A DNA stretch of 64,000 nt. Origin: Stieleria varia. Its GTDB lineage: Bacteria > Planctomycetota > Planctomycetia > Pirellulales > Pirellulaceae. Position 1 is the first letter of the stretch, and each line of letters starts with the position of its first letter. The notes below the pieces were generated by a model, which saw only the letters and a program-made list of their open reading frames with translations, did not search any database and had not been told where the DNA came from. Location of the stretch: NCBI RefSeq assembly GCF_038443385.1, contig NZ_CP151726.1, forward strand, positions 8,928,001 to 8,992,000. The letters run 5' to 3'. Positions 36,901 to 42,957 of the stretch are shown one piece after another. Both the position numbers and the translations under genes were made by a program.

Positions 36901-37476
36901 ATCAGTCTCCATACTGATGGAATTGGCGTCTGACAGTTCCTGTAGCGAAACCAGTTCTCCAGACGTTCCTGCGGATTGATCCCATGCAGAGAAGGTCAGC
37001 AGATTTTCAACGTTTGGAGCACTACCACTGGTGGAGTCGACTCGGATACGTGCGGTTGGGTCGAGCGTAAGCACCGAGTCCCCACCGAGACCACTAGCGG
37101 TTTGCCATGTCACGCCGTCGTCCAAGCTGAATTCAACGTTGCCCAGCGAAGGGTCAATTTCTCGAATGGCTACCCCGATGTCAGCTGATGAATCGGGATC
37201 CACTGCGCCTGTTGTCAGCTCTTCAACCAGCAGCCCCAAGTCTTGCTGAGAGCCATTCGTAGAGATGAACGACGTGACCAAGTGCCGATCGGTGAGTTCC
37301 GGCCGCAGATTTTCAACCACGGCGGCAGGTTCATCACTCAAATCCCCTGCTAAGAGTTGCCGCATCTCGAGGTTTTCGCCGCGCACAGAAGCTTTGACAT
37401 TACGTTTTCCGGTAAGTCCTGCCCGTTTGCGAATGAGTCCCAAAAACGCCTGCCACAACACCATAATCGCATTCAT
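27952..37476 (-). CDS. Giant polymorphic toxin: fibre, Hint autoprotease and AHH-like nuclease tip
   Basis: 3174 residues. The N-terminus has a hydrophobic/basic stretch (MVLWQAFLGLIRKR), then LEMRQLLAGD, resembling the LEPR-XLL export motif of the other giant protein. Residues ~95-165 form a cadherin-like module ending FSAWDQSAGTSG. About 250-2400 is an extraordinarily Asp/Ser/Thr-rich fibre. Tyr/Gly repeats (DPYGG) occur at ~1965-1990 and ~2368-2416. A hydrophobic pretoxin segment lies at ~2680-2790. A Hint domain runs from Cys2801 (CFVAGTLV) to His3044-Asn3045 (LGILVHN), expected to cleave itself. The tip, 3046-3174, has AAH3085IVPGG, NGFW ~3123 and GTH3137TNAY, matching AHH/HNH-type nucleases except that Ala replaces the first His. 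Likely a contact- or matrix-delivered antibacterial DNase or RNase; immunity genes follow. Confidence 0.85.
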   Translation of the reverse strand: MNAIMVLWQAFLGLIRKRAGLTGKRNVKASVRGENLEMRQLLAGDLSDEPAAVVENLRPELTDRHLVTSFISTNGSQQDLGLLVEELTTGAVDPDSSADIGVAIREIDPSLGNVEFSLDDGVTWQTASGLGGDSVLTLDPTARIRVDSTSGSAPNVENLLTFSAWDQSAGTSGELVSLQELSDANSISMETDQLDYVAAATMGPAPLVSSLMQSTPMGPDPGDAPLNVSNEPIFDGQIGNLPDSLTGVTIEYDSNGDHIADGTMTAGQIEDDGAFVLDLRGEFFPVGVTNVGARVIHVDAQTLARTESDWTIVAYNNQPSINPYTPGSGDDQNEDLWAFVPNIEPSVDLPEQAEEVTFAGQHEVFVAPTGFDRDSFSEARRFQPHVGSSDFDIADTDPDPWTLSFGGRDYTIDDHWTWTVDVEITGDLWTYDELYHYTYTATASWTDADGKQFVHMLDGDYRYDFHASGNDSLQTSTYDLNEDRDDAAELDWIFGTTISTQYGSSTLDRDGDEYGEQHYNLDVHGTKSITAGATHVDEDYDWDLQGYTERLRDELEVEPIRGGTKTTTTDDDDLRSWWYDADIELIDDDGDKTRDEAFVYTVDRDELVPVTVHTIYVVNDTVGGVSKMESVNKTTTTPTNIYTDFLLSGDHDVDKTGKSSIDTGYDYRWQRDDATNEILTKTIQTTDNSLAGAIVVSTNTGSTTADIGSTLVRTAVADRIVNDVDDRFDVDFATTLNVATDWTTMSMNNLTATDGSQPGVLTNAKVTGTGSQSGVTTFGMTVLGQSTRDGSVTTTSASASSKHDAIGSGVNSSVSDTHSVAVSETTSEKTRAEQSAKVMDNSTSSWTTHSWRSGVMLGNGSWSFDKGSNYQVSATGDTKYDNKGNGQSTIIESPTAGVTETTDQDGSQTSVGQTFYIGSANGSSQEIAGVFTSNDFSTYTAHGTDHSTTDSKTEFERVDTRTVGTIVNSTALATFSSVSDSKSDDKSTKVASNFAGHVTRTEMTESKADGTTTTISTSDGDSETKQIELDSDGDVVFDSKTIQTNDSRRDGTILWNSTSKVDSKFDSITGAVDDRSKLYNESGSYTLDGNLESTNDTTDKRDTGLTRIADSKTTSSWDGTGTSSGLESSTTHSATGAATLHSALESYISQDTGTNQSHSETNSKIDGVKDLSQSPDDGQHTREIHSTYNFIEDRSGKFTTNNSESRSFNSVGNQSETTASTHFDSDETGTLTTQAWETANVELTNHADPKYLVNETSISSGYNDYDGTYHTQSLSETNLYADGTTDAIDSVNQTTSGTTNATSDVKVDGDSTDARNASDSYEMNPAPDHVQEFTGSVVIKSNNTHNKGKSHGTFSAASSVVHLTGIDGVQHSSDESEQTSNDTTDNTSHMYSSVDTETRTKISNGLRKTEEFSSTTRDATDQSTDVYYRADSTINGVHEALEDTSSKGNGTFIDSDYSSRSGTEDTDSTSGGIQTTRHSESSSSFQRDGNGNYDFSGESHYQLFADATTETDSTFERTETGNYNDKTTGGGNGWETRQSTSQVPNPNLGEGETPTPDNPADVAQFYEHTTMDRSSVDEHTNVIYTSFHTDTRSTERDGSYDFSSEDTYEESGEISNETTRDTTVTSHDYGRENAKVHRTSSGNSNVVNKTSGTFDVYTTNDVTDSTAGGRHTDSTSHYFDTGTIDQLHSFSHSEGTFSEERDEGLTISGDHSRDETSDATGEYSIHRDSHTVDGKTVTENSLEQSQSSGSFSWDADSTTTQKKDFVDDSHSYDLSAPIYLITYDWDTTTETTDIGGASFINIAKDQYDLFSDGTSITVSQQSREESDGSSTETSERDGVNVATKRNLKTGTDLTSTTVIDDESTTTMTWSGKNSTDSTIQSHGDDTTITKTKRDETVTQSWDNSSKTTTSGDSKVIGNAHFSTNGHDHYLSDGLVETTIKYDWTSTSINGGSEDGYADGTTYVSGGSDPYGGSDPYGGSDPYGGSDPYGGGNTEPTESPASFSKVGFSETTVDGHGNGHWDSELSKDATREALPFFTKTASQVTSDKGDSNFNVDLTRRLDIAEDGEKTYSGGGTQSFKSDGVKRDTEDGTKTTMDLTNGQLPYGQGMWVAKVDKSHIVSRGDVNEYGMHVSLTIDVDPDDGDLIETPVIDKSYDRSGPTRVVTDKTVSTRTDTYNEDNKSVKTDTTTIHSSETSRTESDTIDMGQRIVTDNLTTTVIDSMVRDVTVNSDIETSLDHDDHRSKTVDTLTREDRYTDSSYDWANDWFDWGRTGGSYSAYHTSKTERHDKDTGQINDVDDVYEYVGEYYYYGDYYGGDILSWVETDEYWEESTREEVQQDGSDLVEITITNAVFRDYDATYNGKDSGSTSGSDPYGGGDPYGGGGGDPYGGDPYGGDPYGGVDPYGYDYYGGDYYGGGSWNNQVETNVTADIDHQLTIKATYDSSAGDPYGGGGGYYSGGSGYYGYEGYYGEGVPSGGDPAYGFGGDGGYYSGSVTVTEVSGHHDVSTSIDSVYSWNDTGEYEYYHSEPSGSEWWSSGYEENGSYTLVSGDGQVDYSGERGSYYLSSEYPGSDTRGTAFTDTLQVDLGGLTPSSLNRWWDAPWNEDWRTIQDIGTWLGDTGADFLDELVLFFDDFSGNWTYTEYVIQDEIDTLKSAAYGAIDGFLDTVNPFDYFWSVPDIGPVEGHETAYTVGYVGGAVAGIGVQIGIGVLSGGASAPACASSIAKLGLMAAKAYTVIDTAASIATGVGIAIDTATNFDQMSGWQIAGNAAMAGLSFAPALGHLGGKAIKKLDGPINLGNGGCFVAGTLVAIDSMPVSVEANAAIAGLVGSSERTNSPRFEFGASPNRQHIAIESVPLGARIATENPQTWEYDESFPEADRSSWSRVDLTITRDDGVVVDAQLLRPDQWILDNNIFVGSRTPIHIEELDVNGTATVTALAACPDLAVGEGEFVTGRFVTHEVGETIKLTMVNGTSLQGTPVHPIWSVDRQDFIELGDLKPGENLQTANGPLAIRSIETSNTPVPVYNIEVAGQHVYEVTELGILVHNANGACSTLLGKNLDEAGFASPGTTRLNSSNKVVAEYEAAHIVPGGEFAKRAGGKYQKGLAAARKKLDDAGIDINSHLNGFWSTKASGHAGTHTNAYFERLTELINANTPKSQVKAALNTLWTEIEAGKF
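27955..28341 (-). other. C-terminal toxin domain, AHH/HNH-like nuclease (residues 3046-3174)
   Basis: 129 residues after the Hint Asn. Key residues visible: E-x-x-AAH-IVPGG (His3085), a GIDINSHLNGFWS block, and the HAGTHTNAYF motif (His3133, His3137), followed by a C-terminal helical region. This matches the order of metal-binding and catalytic positions in AHH nucleases of the HNH/EndoVII superfamily. Ala instead of the first His of AHH is unusual but leaves the position before IVP intact. Confidence 0.7.
28342..29076 (-). other. Hint (pretoxin-Hint) domain, residues 2801-3045
   Basis: Starts at Cys2801 in GGCFVAGTLVAI and ends VYNIEVAGQHVYEVTELGILVHN. First Cys, a later TPVHPIWS block (Hint H-P motif) and terminal His-Asn are the residues needed for autocleavage before the toxin. 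It has an unusually long insert (~2812-2930) between the first and second Hint blocks. No homing endonuclease motif is seen. Confidence 0.85.
30226..30375 (-). repeat. DPYGG/DYYGG-encoding repeats, array 2
   Basis: Tandem units on the minus strand encode DPYGG-type pentapeptides mixed with longer glycine runs and then DYYGG. The Tyr/Gly-rich character continues in the coding region down to about 30000. A second, more regular array (GGSDP-YGGSDP units, 18-base period in part) is at 31506-31584. The repeats are inside the toxin fibre. Confidence 0.85.
31506..31584 (-). repeat. GSDPYG-encoding repeats, array 1
   Basis: Four consecutive copies of an 18-base unit encode GGSDPY on the minus strand, within the toxin fibre at residues ~1965-1990. 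Codon use differs slightly among units, so the array is not brand new. Its Tyr/Gly composition contrasts with the Asp/Ser/Thr-rich fibre on both sides and may form a flexible or adhesive hinge. Confidence 0.85.
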
Positions 37477-37764
37477 CCCTAACCCCTTTGAGCGCGTACT
37501 AGTTGCCTGCTGCAGTTACAAAGTGGCTCGATGGAGCGACACTGTTGTCCGCAGATTTGAATAAAGAAAGCCCAATTTTGCCCCGTGATGATCTTGCATC
37601 ACGAAATGAAAAGCCTGCCCCTGAAGTATTAAAAAACTCGCCTCACGTACCTGACGCGGAGCCTGAATACAAATTCCGCATTGAAAAGCAAGAAGAATGT
37701 CAAGACTTGTTTGATAAGCGTGCACGTCGTAACCGTATCAAGTTCCCACGGACAATCGAAGGTT
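37477..37764. other. Intergenic region upstream of the toxin gene
   Basis: 288 bases between the toxin start and the end of the methyltransferase gene, both on the minus strand. It looks more AT-rich than its surroundings and should hold the toxin promoter. A plus-strand frame (37503-37772) runs through it but has no ribosome site or recognisable family and overlaps the methyltransferase end; it is not called as a gene. Confidence 0.4.
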
Positions 37765-39375
37765 CTACCTGAGTAGAGTCTGCCGTGCAAGTTTTTTTAG
37801 CATTTCATCAACAACTTCGTTCGCGAGCCGTTCGATTGCCGCCGGATCCGAGACGCAAATTCCGCGATCATGGACGACGATTTCATTTTTTTGGACACCT
37901 GATACGATGGCAGCAACCAACTGTGAAGAATCATGATTTCCATCCAACATTACCAGAATGCGTCGTTCGATATCCGACAAATGAATGGATTCGTGTCGAG
38001 CGTTGGTTATCGGCATTCGTTGTGCGGCCATTACCCTGTTGAGCAAACCCGCGTCCGGGCACTGTGCAACGACCGATGAAAATTGTGGTGGATTGACGGA
38101 AAGTTCAACGTGCCCCGTCGCATAGCAACGCAGCAACGCTTCGCCCAAGCGATCGTTGCCACGCAATTCAGACGCGGTATCGATGAGTGCGATTCGTCCC
38201 GTCGTCAGCGAACGAGCGATACCCAATAGTTCGGCAAAAGGAATGAATTTTGGCCAAGTTCTGCCCAGGTGAATCAGCGCCGCTTTGACACCTGGATTGG
38301 TGGTCTTGGTGACGGACCCGCCGGCGAGAAACGTCATCGGTTCATCAGAATCAGGCGAGTCGACATCGCCTTCGGGGCGTGTGTTGGAGGCGATATAGAG
38401 TCCCGAAAGTCTGTTCGCCGACACGGTTCGTTCGATCTTGCACTCTTTCCTGCACAGCAGCGTCTGTCGAAACATTCGGTTTCGAACAAAATCCATATAC
38501 TGCTCCGTCTCGATGATGTCCGCAGCCAGGTTTTGCAGCATCGCCGTTACCGTCGGCGAAAAGTTGTCGATCGACATGACGGAGTAGTCCGCTTCGCCGA
38601 GATACTGAAGCCCCCAAGCCTGAGCACGTTCCACGAATTGTGAAAAATAGGTTGGCTGATTGAACTCCTCGAGGTGTTCATGGAGCAGGTAGTAGTCTTC
38701 CTTGTCTTGCAGTTGTCCGAGTTCTTGTTTGAGCAGCAGTCCATAGGGACTGCCTTCGGTGGGAACCGACTCCGTCAAAAAATGCAATAGTGCCCTGGCT
38801 TTTCGCACCCGATCTTCTGGGCTCTCGATACTCCGAGTATGGTACGCCATCATGTCGCGGATCATGCCACGCATGTGCCAGCCGGGGTACGTATTGTAGC
38901 TGACATAAGCGACGCCATTTGGCGACAACAGCTTGCCGCAAGCTTGTAGGAGCGACTCCTGCGCGTCGTCTGGGATCCATGAATAGACCCCGTGCGAGAT
39001 GACGAAGTCAAACGTTTGGTCACTGCTGGCAAGCTCTCGCACATCCTGTACTCTCAATGACACGTTCTCCAGGCCCGCCGCCTCTCGTATCCTATTGCCT
39101 GCGGCAATCTGATGACTCGACAGGTCGATGCCGACACACTGGCAGGATGGGTATTGGTCCGCGATGGGCAACAAGTTGCCCCCAGAGGCACATCCGATTT
39201 CGAGGATTCGTGAGTTCTCGATCTTCGGAATAGTCAGCCCATGCAATGTCGCGATGGTGGCAAGGCGATCGGGGTGGCTCTGCCGAAACGGAAAGCTCTT
39301 GTAGGGAACGTGATCATACGAGGTCAGTTCAGGGACGGGCGGCTCAGGGACGGGCGGCTCAGGGACGGTGGCCAT
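37765..39375 (-). CDS. SAM-dependent methyltransferase with regulatory domain
   Basis: 536 residues from the ATG at 39375, which has AGGAA upstream; an ATG at 39414 is a possible earlier start without a ribosome site. After a triple Pro-Glu-Pro-Val repeat comes a class I methyltransferase domain (~45-200): motif I ILEIGCASGGNLLP, acidic motif II VGIDLS, and FDFVISHGVYSWIPD. A methyltransferase regulatory-type domain follows (~210-330), then a C-terminal winged-helix-like region (~450-530). Proteins of this layout are common in planctomycetes and their substrates are unknown. The 5' end faces the divergent glycosyltransferase gene, separated by about 120 bases. Confidence 0.85.
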   Translation of the reverse strand: MATVPEPPVPEPPVPELTSYDHVPYKSFPFRQSHPDRLATIATLHGLTIPKIENSRILEIGCASGGNLLPIADQYPSCQCVGIDLSSHQIAAGNRIREAAGLENVSLRVQDVRELASSDQTFDFVISHGVYSWIPDDAQESLLQACGKLLSPNGVAYVSYNTYPGWHMRGMIRDMMAYHTRSIESPEDRVRKARALLHFLTESVPTEGSPYGLLLKQELGQLQDKEDYYLLHEHLEEFNQPTYFSQFVERAQAWGLQYLGEADYSVMSIDNFSPTVTAMLQNLAADIIETEQYMDFVRNRMFRQTLLCRKECKIERTVSANRLSGLYIASNTRPEGDVDSPDSDEPMTFLAGGSVTKTTNPGVKAALIHLGRTWPKFIPFAELLGIARSLTTGRIALIDTASELRGNDRLGEALLRCYATGHVELSVNPPQFSSVVAQCPDAGLLNRVMAAQRMPITNARHESIHLSDIERRILVMLDGNHDSSQLVAAIVSGVQKNEIVVHDRGICVSDPAAIERLANEVVDEMLKKLARQTLLR

Positions 39376-39495
39376 GAAGGGTTCCTGGAAAATAGATATG
39401 CGAGGTTTGTCCATACCGGACAGGTTTCGGTGTATGTTAGCGCATTCTGCGGTGCTGTGTTGGCACGGTGGACGACGTTGGGAATGTCATGAGTA

Positions 39496-40704
39496 TTGAG
39501 ACATCGCGTGAGCCGGCAGAACAACAATCATCACATCCTTTATGCTTGGGAGTGGGGGACCGGTTTCGGCCACTTGTCACGATTCGCGTTGCTCGGCAGT
39601 CGCTTGGTCAGCGACGGGTTTCGCGTTACCGTCGCCGCCTGTGATCTTTCACACGTCCATCGTTTTTTTCATCCGTCGATATTTCAAATCCGACAAGCAC
39701 CGACAAAGACCAACCTTTCTCACGCGCCGTTTCGAAATCCGACGACGATTGCGGGTTTGGCTTATAACCTGGGATATGATTCGCCGGATCATGTGGCTGT
39801 ATTTGCAAACGCTTGGCGAGGATTGATCGCCGATGTTCGTCCAACACATGTGGTGTCAGACTTTGGAATCGGGGCCGCCATCGGTATTCGGGGACACGGT
39901 ATTCCCATCATCCAGATCGGGACCGGATACGCTTGTCCTCCGCCAAAGACCCCTTTGCAATCCATGAAGGGGTTGACGCCTCATCAGGGTGAATGGAACT
40001 TGGAACAGTCGATGGTTCAGTGGGTGAACGATGCATTGTCGCGGCAAGCCGAACCCTTTGAGTTTTTTGCAGCTATCTTGCAATCAGATCCGGGCATTCT
40101 GTTGTCGACGGTGCCAGAGCTGGATCACTACCAGCGTGACGATCAGGCAACACACCTTGGGATCTGGGACCATGTTGACGGCCGGAGTGTCCAATGGCCC
40201 GGTCTGCGAAAGAAAAAGGTATTTGCCTACTTGAAACCGAACCCAGGAAATGATGCCTTGATCCAGAGCGTGCTTGACGCTGGTGCAGAAGTCGCCGCCG
40301 TGTCGCTTCGAGAACCACGAAACGAGAAAGCGACGAAGGGCGAACCGTTGGTCAAGCATCAATCCGGTGCTGTGACGCTGAAGAGCGTTGCCGAAGAATG
40401 TGATTTCGCCATTACAAACGGAAATCACGGCTCAACGCTCAGGTTGCTTTCCTACGGGATTCCAGTCATGGCTTGTCCGTTGTATCTGGAGCAACGAGTA
40501 ACGGCTGCCACCCTGGAGAGACTTGGATTAGGCGTCAGTGCAGCCTTGCATCAACCGCACCTTTTCGAGGAAAAGGTGCATGCTGCAATTGGGATGCGGA
40601 ACAGTCCGACGCTCAATGACTTTCGACGAAACTACATGGGGCAATTCGGGGTAGAAGCCGAAGAAAATGCTTACCAATCACTACGCAGGCAGCTTCAAAT
40701 CTGA
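39496..40704 (+). CDS. Glycosyltransferase, GT-B fold (UDP-glycosyltransferase/MurG-like)
   Basis: About 402 residues, cytosolic. The N-terminus starts with the first Rossmann strand and glycine loop HILYAWEWGTGFGHLSR, as in GT1/GT28 enzymes. The C-terminal nucleotide-sugar site is TNGNHGSTLRLLSYGIPVMACPLYLEQ (~310-340), where the family usually has HGG-x-x-T. The start is uncertain: TTG at 39496 or GTG at 39508; no ATG exists in this frame near the N-terminus. Acceptor and donor cannot be predicted. Divergent from the methyltransferase, convergent with the histidine phosphatase. Confidence 0.8.
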   Translation: MRHRVSRQNNNHHILYAWEWGTGFGHLSRFALLGSRLVSDGFRVTVAACDLSHVHRFFHPSIFQIRQAPTKTNLSHAPFRNPTTIAGLAYNLGYDSPDHVAVFANAWRGLIADVRPTHVVSDFGIGAAIGIRGHGIPIIQIGTGYACPPPKTPLQSMKGLTPHQGEWNLEQSMVQWVNDALSRQAEPFEFFAAILQSDPGILLSTVPELDHYQRDDQATHLGIWDHVDGRSVQWPGLRKKKVFAYLKPNPGNDALIQSVLDAGAEVAAVSLREPRNEKATKGEPLVKHQSGAVTLKSVAEECDFAITNGNHGSTLRLLSYGIPVMACPLYLEQRVTAATLERLGLGVSAALHQPHLFEEKVHAAIGMRNSPTLNDFRRNYMGQFGVEAEENAYQSLRRQLQI

Positions 40705-40731
40705 TTTCTGTATTGTTCTGTGCGACACCTC

Positions 40732-41445
40732 TCAGTGTTCATTGCCGGTGATCAGGCGGGCGGGGAGGTGGGTGACGGAGTTGAGGATGTCGAGTTGCCA
40801 TTGATTCTTGGCGTAGTTCAATCGTGTCACACCCGTGTTCCTTAATGGCCCAAATCGCATTGCGTCGGCTTTGGAATCAAGCAGCCGGCTCAACAACAGA
40901 CGCTTGAAATCCGCGTGCGTGACCATGACGATGACCGGCGATTGGCCGTTCTCGCTGGAGCCCTTACCATCACCGCCGAACTCGCGCACCAATCGCTCTG
41001 CGACGATGCCGGTTCTCTCGATCGCGGCGTCGTCGGTTTCTCTGGGTTGCTCGCCCCACCATCCCGTTTCGCCGATCGTTTCGTCTATCGTCAGCGTTCC
41101 CACGACATCGGACAACTCGTTGAGGATCTCGCTGCGGCCCATTCCACGTGCTCCCGCCACGTTGGATGCGTTCCAGCCGCGGTAGCAACCTCCACGCTCG
41201 AACACGCTGTCCCAGATTCGTACGTCTGAGGGCTTTGAGTTCGCTTGCAGGACCGTTCGGGTGGTTTCCAGCGTACGGCGAAAGGGGCTGGTGATCATGG
41301 CATCAAACCGCAGCGTCTTGATCCAGTTACCAAGATGTTCCGCTTGCAGACGCCCGACCGATGTGATCGAAGGGTCTTCGCTCCGTTGATAAGTCGGCAC
41401 CGCATTGTTGCCGCTTTCGGCATGTCGAATCAAATAGAGCTGCAT
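40732..41445 (-). CDS. Histidine phosphatase family protein
   Basis: 237 residues. The catalytic RHAESGN motif is at 7-13 (phospho-accepting His8), Arg and TSPFRRTLETT follow at ~50-62, and a second catalytic His lies in VTHADFKRLLLSRLL near 185. This is the phosphoglycerate mutase-like superfamily; specific substrates (phosphosugars, phosphoserine, nucleotides) cannot be told from sequence. It is the last gene of a minus-strand run with the HemD-HemE fusion, FhcB-like and small membrane protein genes, starting 6 bases after the latter. Confidence 0.85.
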   Translation of the reverse strand: MQLYLIRHAESGNNAVPTYQRSEDPSITSVGRLQAEHLGNWIKTLRFDAMITSPFRRTLETTRTVLQANSKPSDVRIWDSVFERGGCYRGWNASNVAGARGMGRSEILNELSDVVGTLTIDETIGETGWWGEQPRETDDAAIERTGIVAERLVREFGGDGKGSSENGQSPVIVMVTHADFKRLLLSRLLDSKADAMRFGPLRNTGVTRLNYAKNQWQLDILNSVTHLPARLITGNEH

Positions 41446-41451
41446 GAAACG

Positions 41452-41748
41452 TTAACCTTCCGTATCCATTTCTCGTTTGCGAAACAACGATCGCAGGTAA
41501 TCAAACAAGATCCATTCCAACACCACCAACACCACGGGCAACGAGAACAGAGCAAACTGCAAGAAGCCCGGCCGTCGCATCCACATCGGTAAGTCTTTGG
41601 CAACCCGATTGAGTAACGCAAGAACCAGCGAACCGTTGAGTAGGAGCAACACCGCGGTCACGAACGCCACGACAAGGGCAAAGAAGCAACCGATTGCGGT
41701 TGCCTGGACAGGGCGGTAGCGAGGTGCATGATCTTTGTTCTCGATCAT
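41452..41748 (-). CDS. Small two-span membrane protein
   Basis: 98 residues with two clear spans (IGCFFALVVAFVTAVLLLL at ~18-37 and FLQFALFSLPVVLVVLEWILF at ~62-82) and a basic C-terminus (RSLFRKRE). The ATG overlaps the FhcB-like gene's TGA by 4 bases (ATGA), so they are translationally coupled. The family was not recognised; conserved coupling in other genomes would show whether it serves the FhcB-like protein. Confidence 0.65.
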   Translation of the reverse strand: MIENKDHAPRYRPVQATAIGCFFALVVAFVTAVLLLLNGSLVLALLNRVAKDLPMWMRRPGFLQFALFSLPVVLVVLEWILFDYLRSLFRKREMDTEG

Positions 41749-42890
41749 CGTGCATCATCCGATGTTCCTGTTACTGCAGACGTGCCGATGAACTGCTCCA
41801 CGATCGTGACCGGATCGGACAAGCTGCCACCCAGCACCGGCTGCAGCGGCAGGGTCACGGTGCCATCACCCCGGATCACCATGTCGGCAACGTGAACACC
41901 GGCTTGCGATGCAGGGATGAAAACTTCGGCAATCGCCTCTCCGGGGTCTCGACCACCGATTTGCAGTTTCGCCGGTGGGCTTTCGGGCAACGGATTGCCG
42001 ATGCGAATGTCGACGGCCGTCGAGTCCGTACCAAGCATCGGCAGCGGGATTCCGTTCCAACCCAAGACGGCTTTGAGACTTTGCAAGGGATCCAGAGCCA
42101 TCAGCACCGCGCGTCGTCTCGTTGTCGGATCGAGTGATTGTTGATTGAGTTGGACGATCAACTGGAGCAATAAGGATGCACCGATGACGTTGTCCGCATC
42201 AGCCAATGCGTCATCGGCGACGATGAATGCGATGTAACGAGCGGTGCTGAGGTGCGTGCAGGGATCTTGTGATTGAGCGTTGAACGAATCATTCGATTCA
42301 ACCGGCGATCCATGACGGACGGCCATCAGGAGGTCTGCCAAGTGGGTTGCGCTGATGCAGCTGCCCAGTGAACGCCATTGGACGGATCGATCACCAGAAA
42401 GTCGTTCTCGCAATCGTGGCGTGCAGCGATCGATGGAGCCGACCGTGACGATCAGGTCCGCGTGTTGGCGAACGTCGGCGATTGTTGCCGCGATGACGCC
42501 ATCGCGACGGATGGCAGTGGCAAGAGCCCGTGTCGATGCGGTGGATTCCGATGTCAGGCGAATCGCACCCGATTGGTGCAGCCTCATCCAGCGGCGCGAC
42601 TGATTCAGCGGCGCCGATGTCAGCGAAACCAGGGGAACGTCGGGGAACCCAAGCTCCGATGCCAACTCGTCAAGCCGATCAAGGGCGATCGTTTTGCGAC
42701 CCCGGCGAATCGAGGGATCGCCCGCCGCATTTCCGAAGCCACTCTTTGCGAATTCACAGTCGACGGTGGTCTGTCCACGGTCATCCACCAACAAATCGTC
42801 GCAGTGCAATGGGCAAAACGGACAAACGACAGGATCGCTTGCCGATGCGGCGTCTCGAGCGTTGGGACGCGAGGCATCGGTTGGTTGCAT
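41745..42890 (-). CDS. fhcB: Formylmethanofuran dehydrogenase/Fhc subunit B-like protein
   Basis: 381 residues. The N-terminus has the subunit-B signature VCPFCPLHCDD, with Cys23-x2-Cys26-x3-Cys30 and a further Cys45, the iron-sulfur pattern of molybdenum/tungsten oxidoreductases. The rest is a divergent, shorter version of the FwdB/FmdB fold, with LNQSRRW (~93) and ADLIVTVGSID among recognisable blocks. In planctomycetes and methylotrophs, FhcB is part of the formyltransferase/hydrolase complex that releases formate in H4MPT-linked C1 metabolism. FhcA, C and D are not in this window. It lies 67 bases after the heme fusion gene. Its role here is inferred from the signature. Confidence 0.75.
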   Translation of the reverse strand: MQPTDASRPNARDAASASDPVVCPFCPLHCDDLLVDDRGQTTVDCEFAKSGFGNAAGDPSIRRGRKTIALDRLDELASELGFPDVPLVSLTSAPLNQSRRWMRLHQSGAIRLTSESTASTRALATAIRRDGVIAATIADVRQHADLIVTVGSIDRCTPRLRERLSGDRSVQWRSLGSCISATHLADLLMAVRHGSPVESNDSFNAQSQDPCTHLSTARYIAFIVADDALADADNVIGASLLLQLIVQLNQQSLDPTTRRRAVLMALDPLQSLKAVLGWNGIPLPMLGTDSTAVDIRIGNPLPESPPAKLQIGGRDPGEAIAEVFIPASQAGVHVADMVIRGDGTVTLPLQPVLGGSLSDPVTIVEQFIGTSAVTGTSDDAR

Positions 42891-42957
42891 GGGACTCAGG
42901 TGAATAGCAGTGAAATTCTGAAACGTTCGTAACTGGAGCGATCGATTCTACTTCGCC

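Noticed and set aside
27952..37476. Type VI secretion or Rhs-type delivery for the toxin
   Set aside because: No PAAR, VgrG, YD/Rhs core or TPS domain was seen; the N-terminus instead matches planctomycete surface proteins.
37503..37772. 89-residue plus-strand frame upstream of the toxin gene
   Set aside because: No ribosome site or known family, mixed composition, and its end overlaps the methyltransferase gene; the region is better read as promoter DNA.
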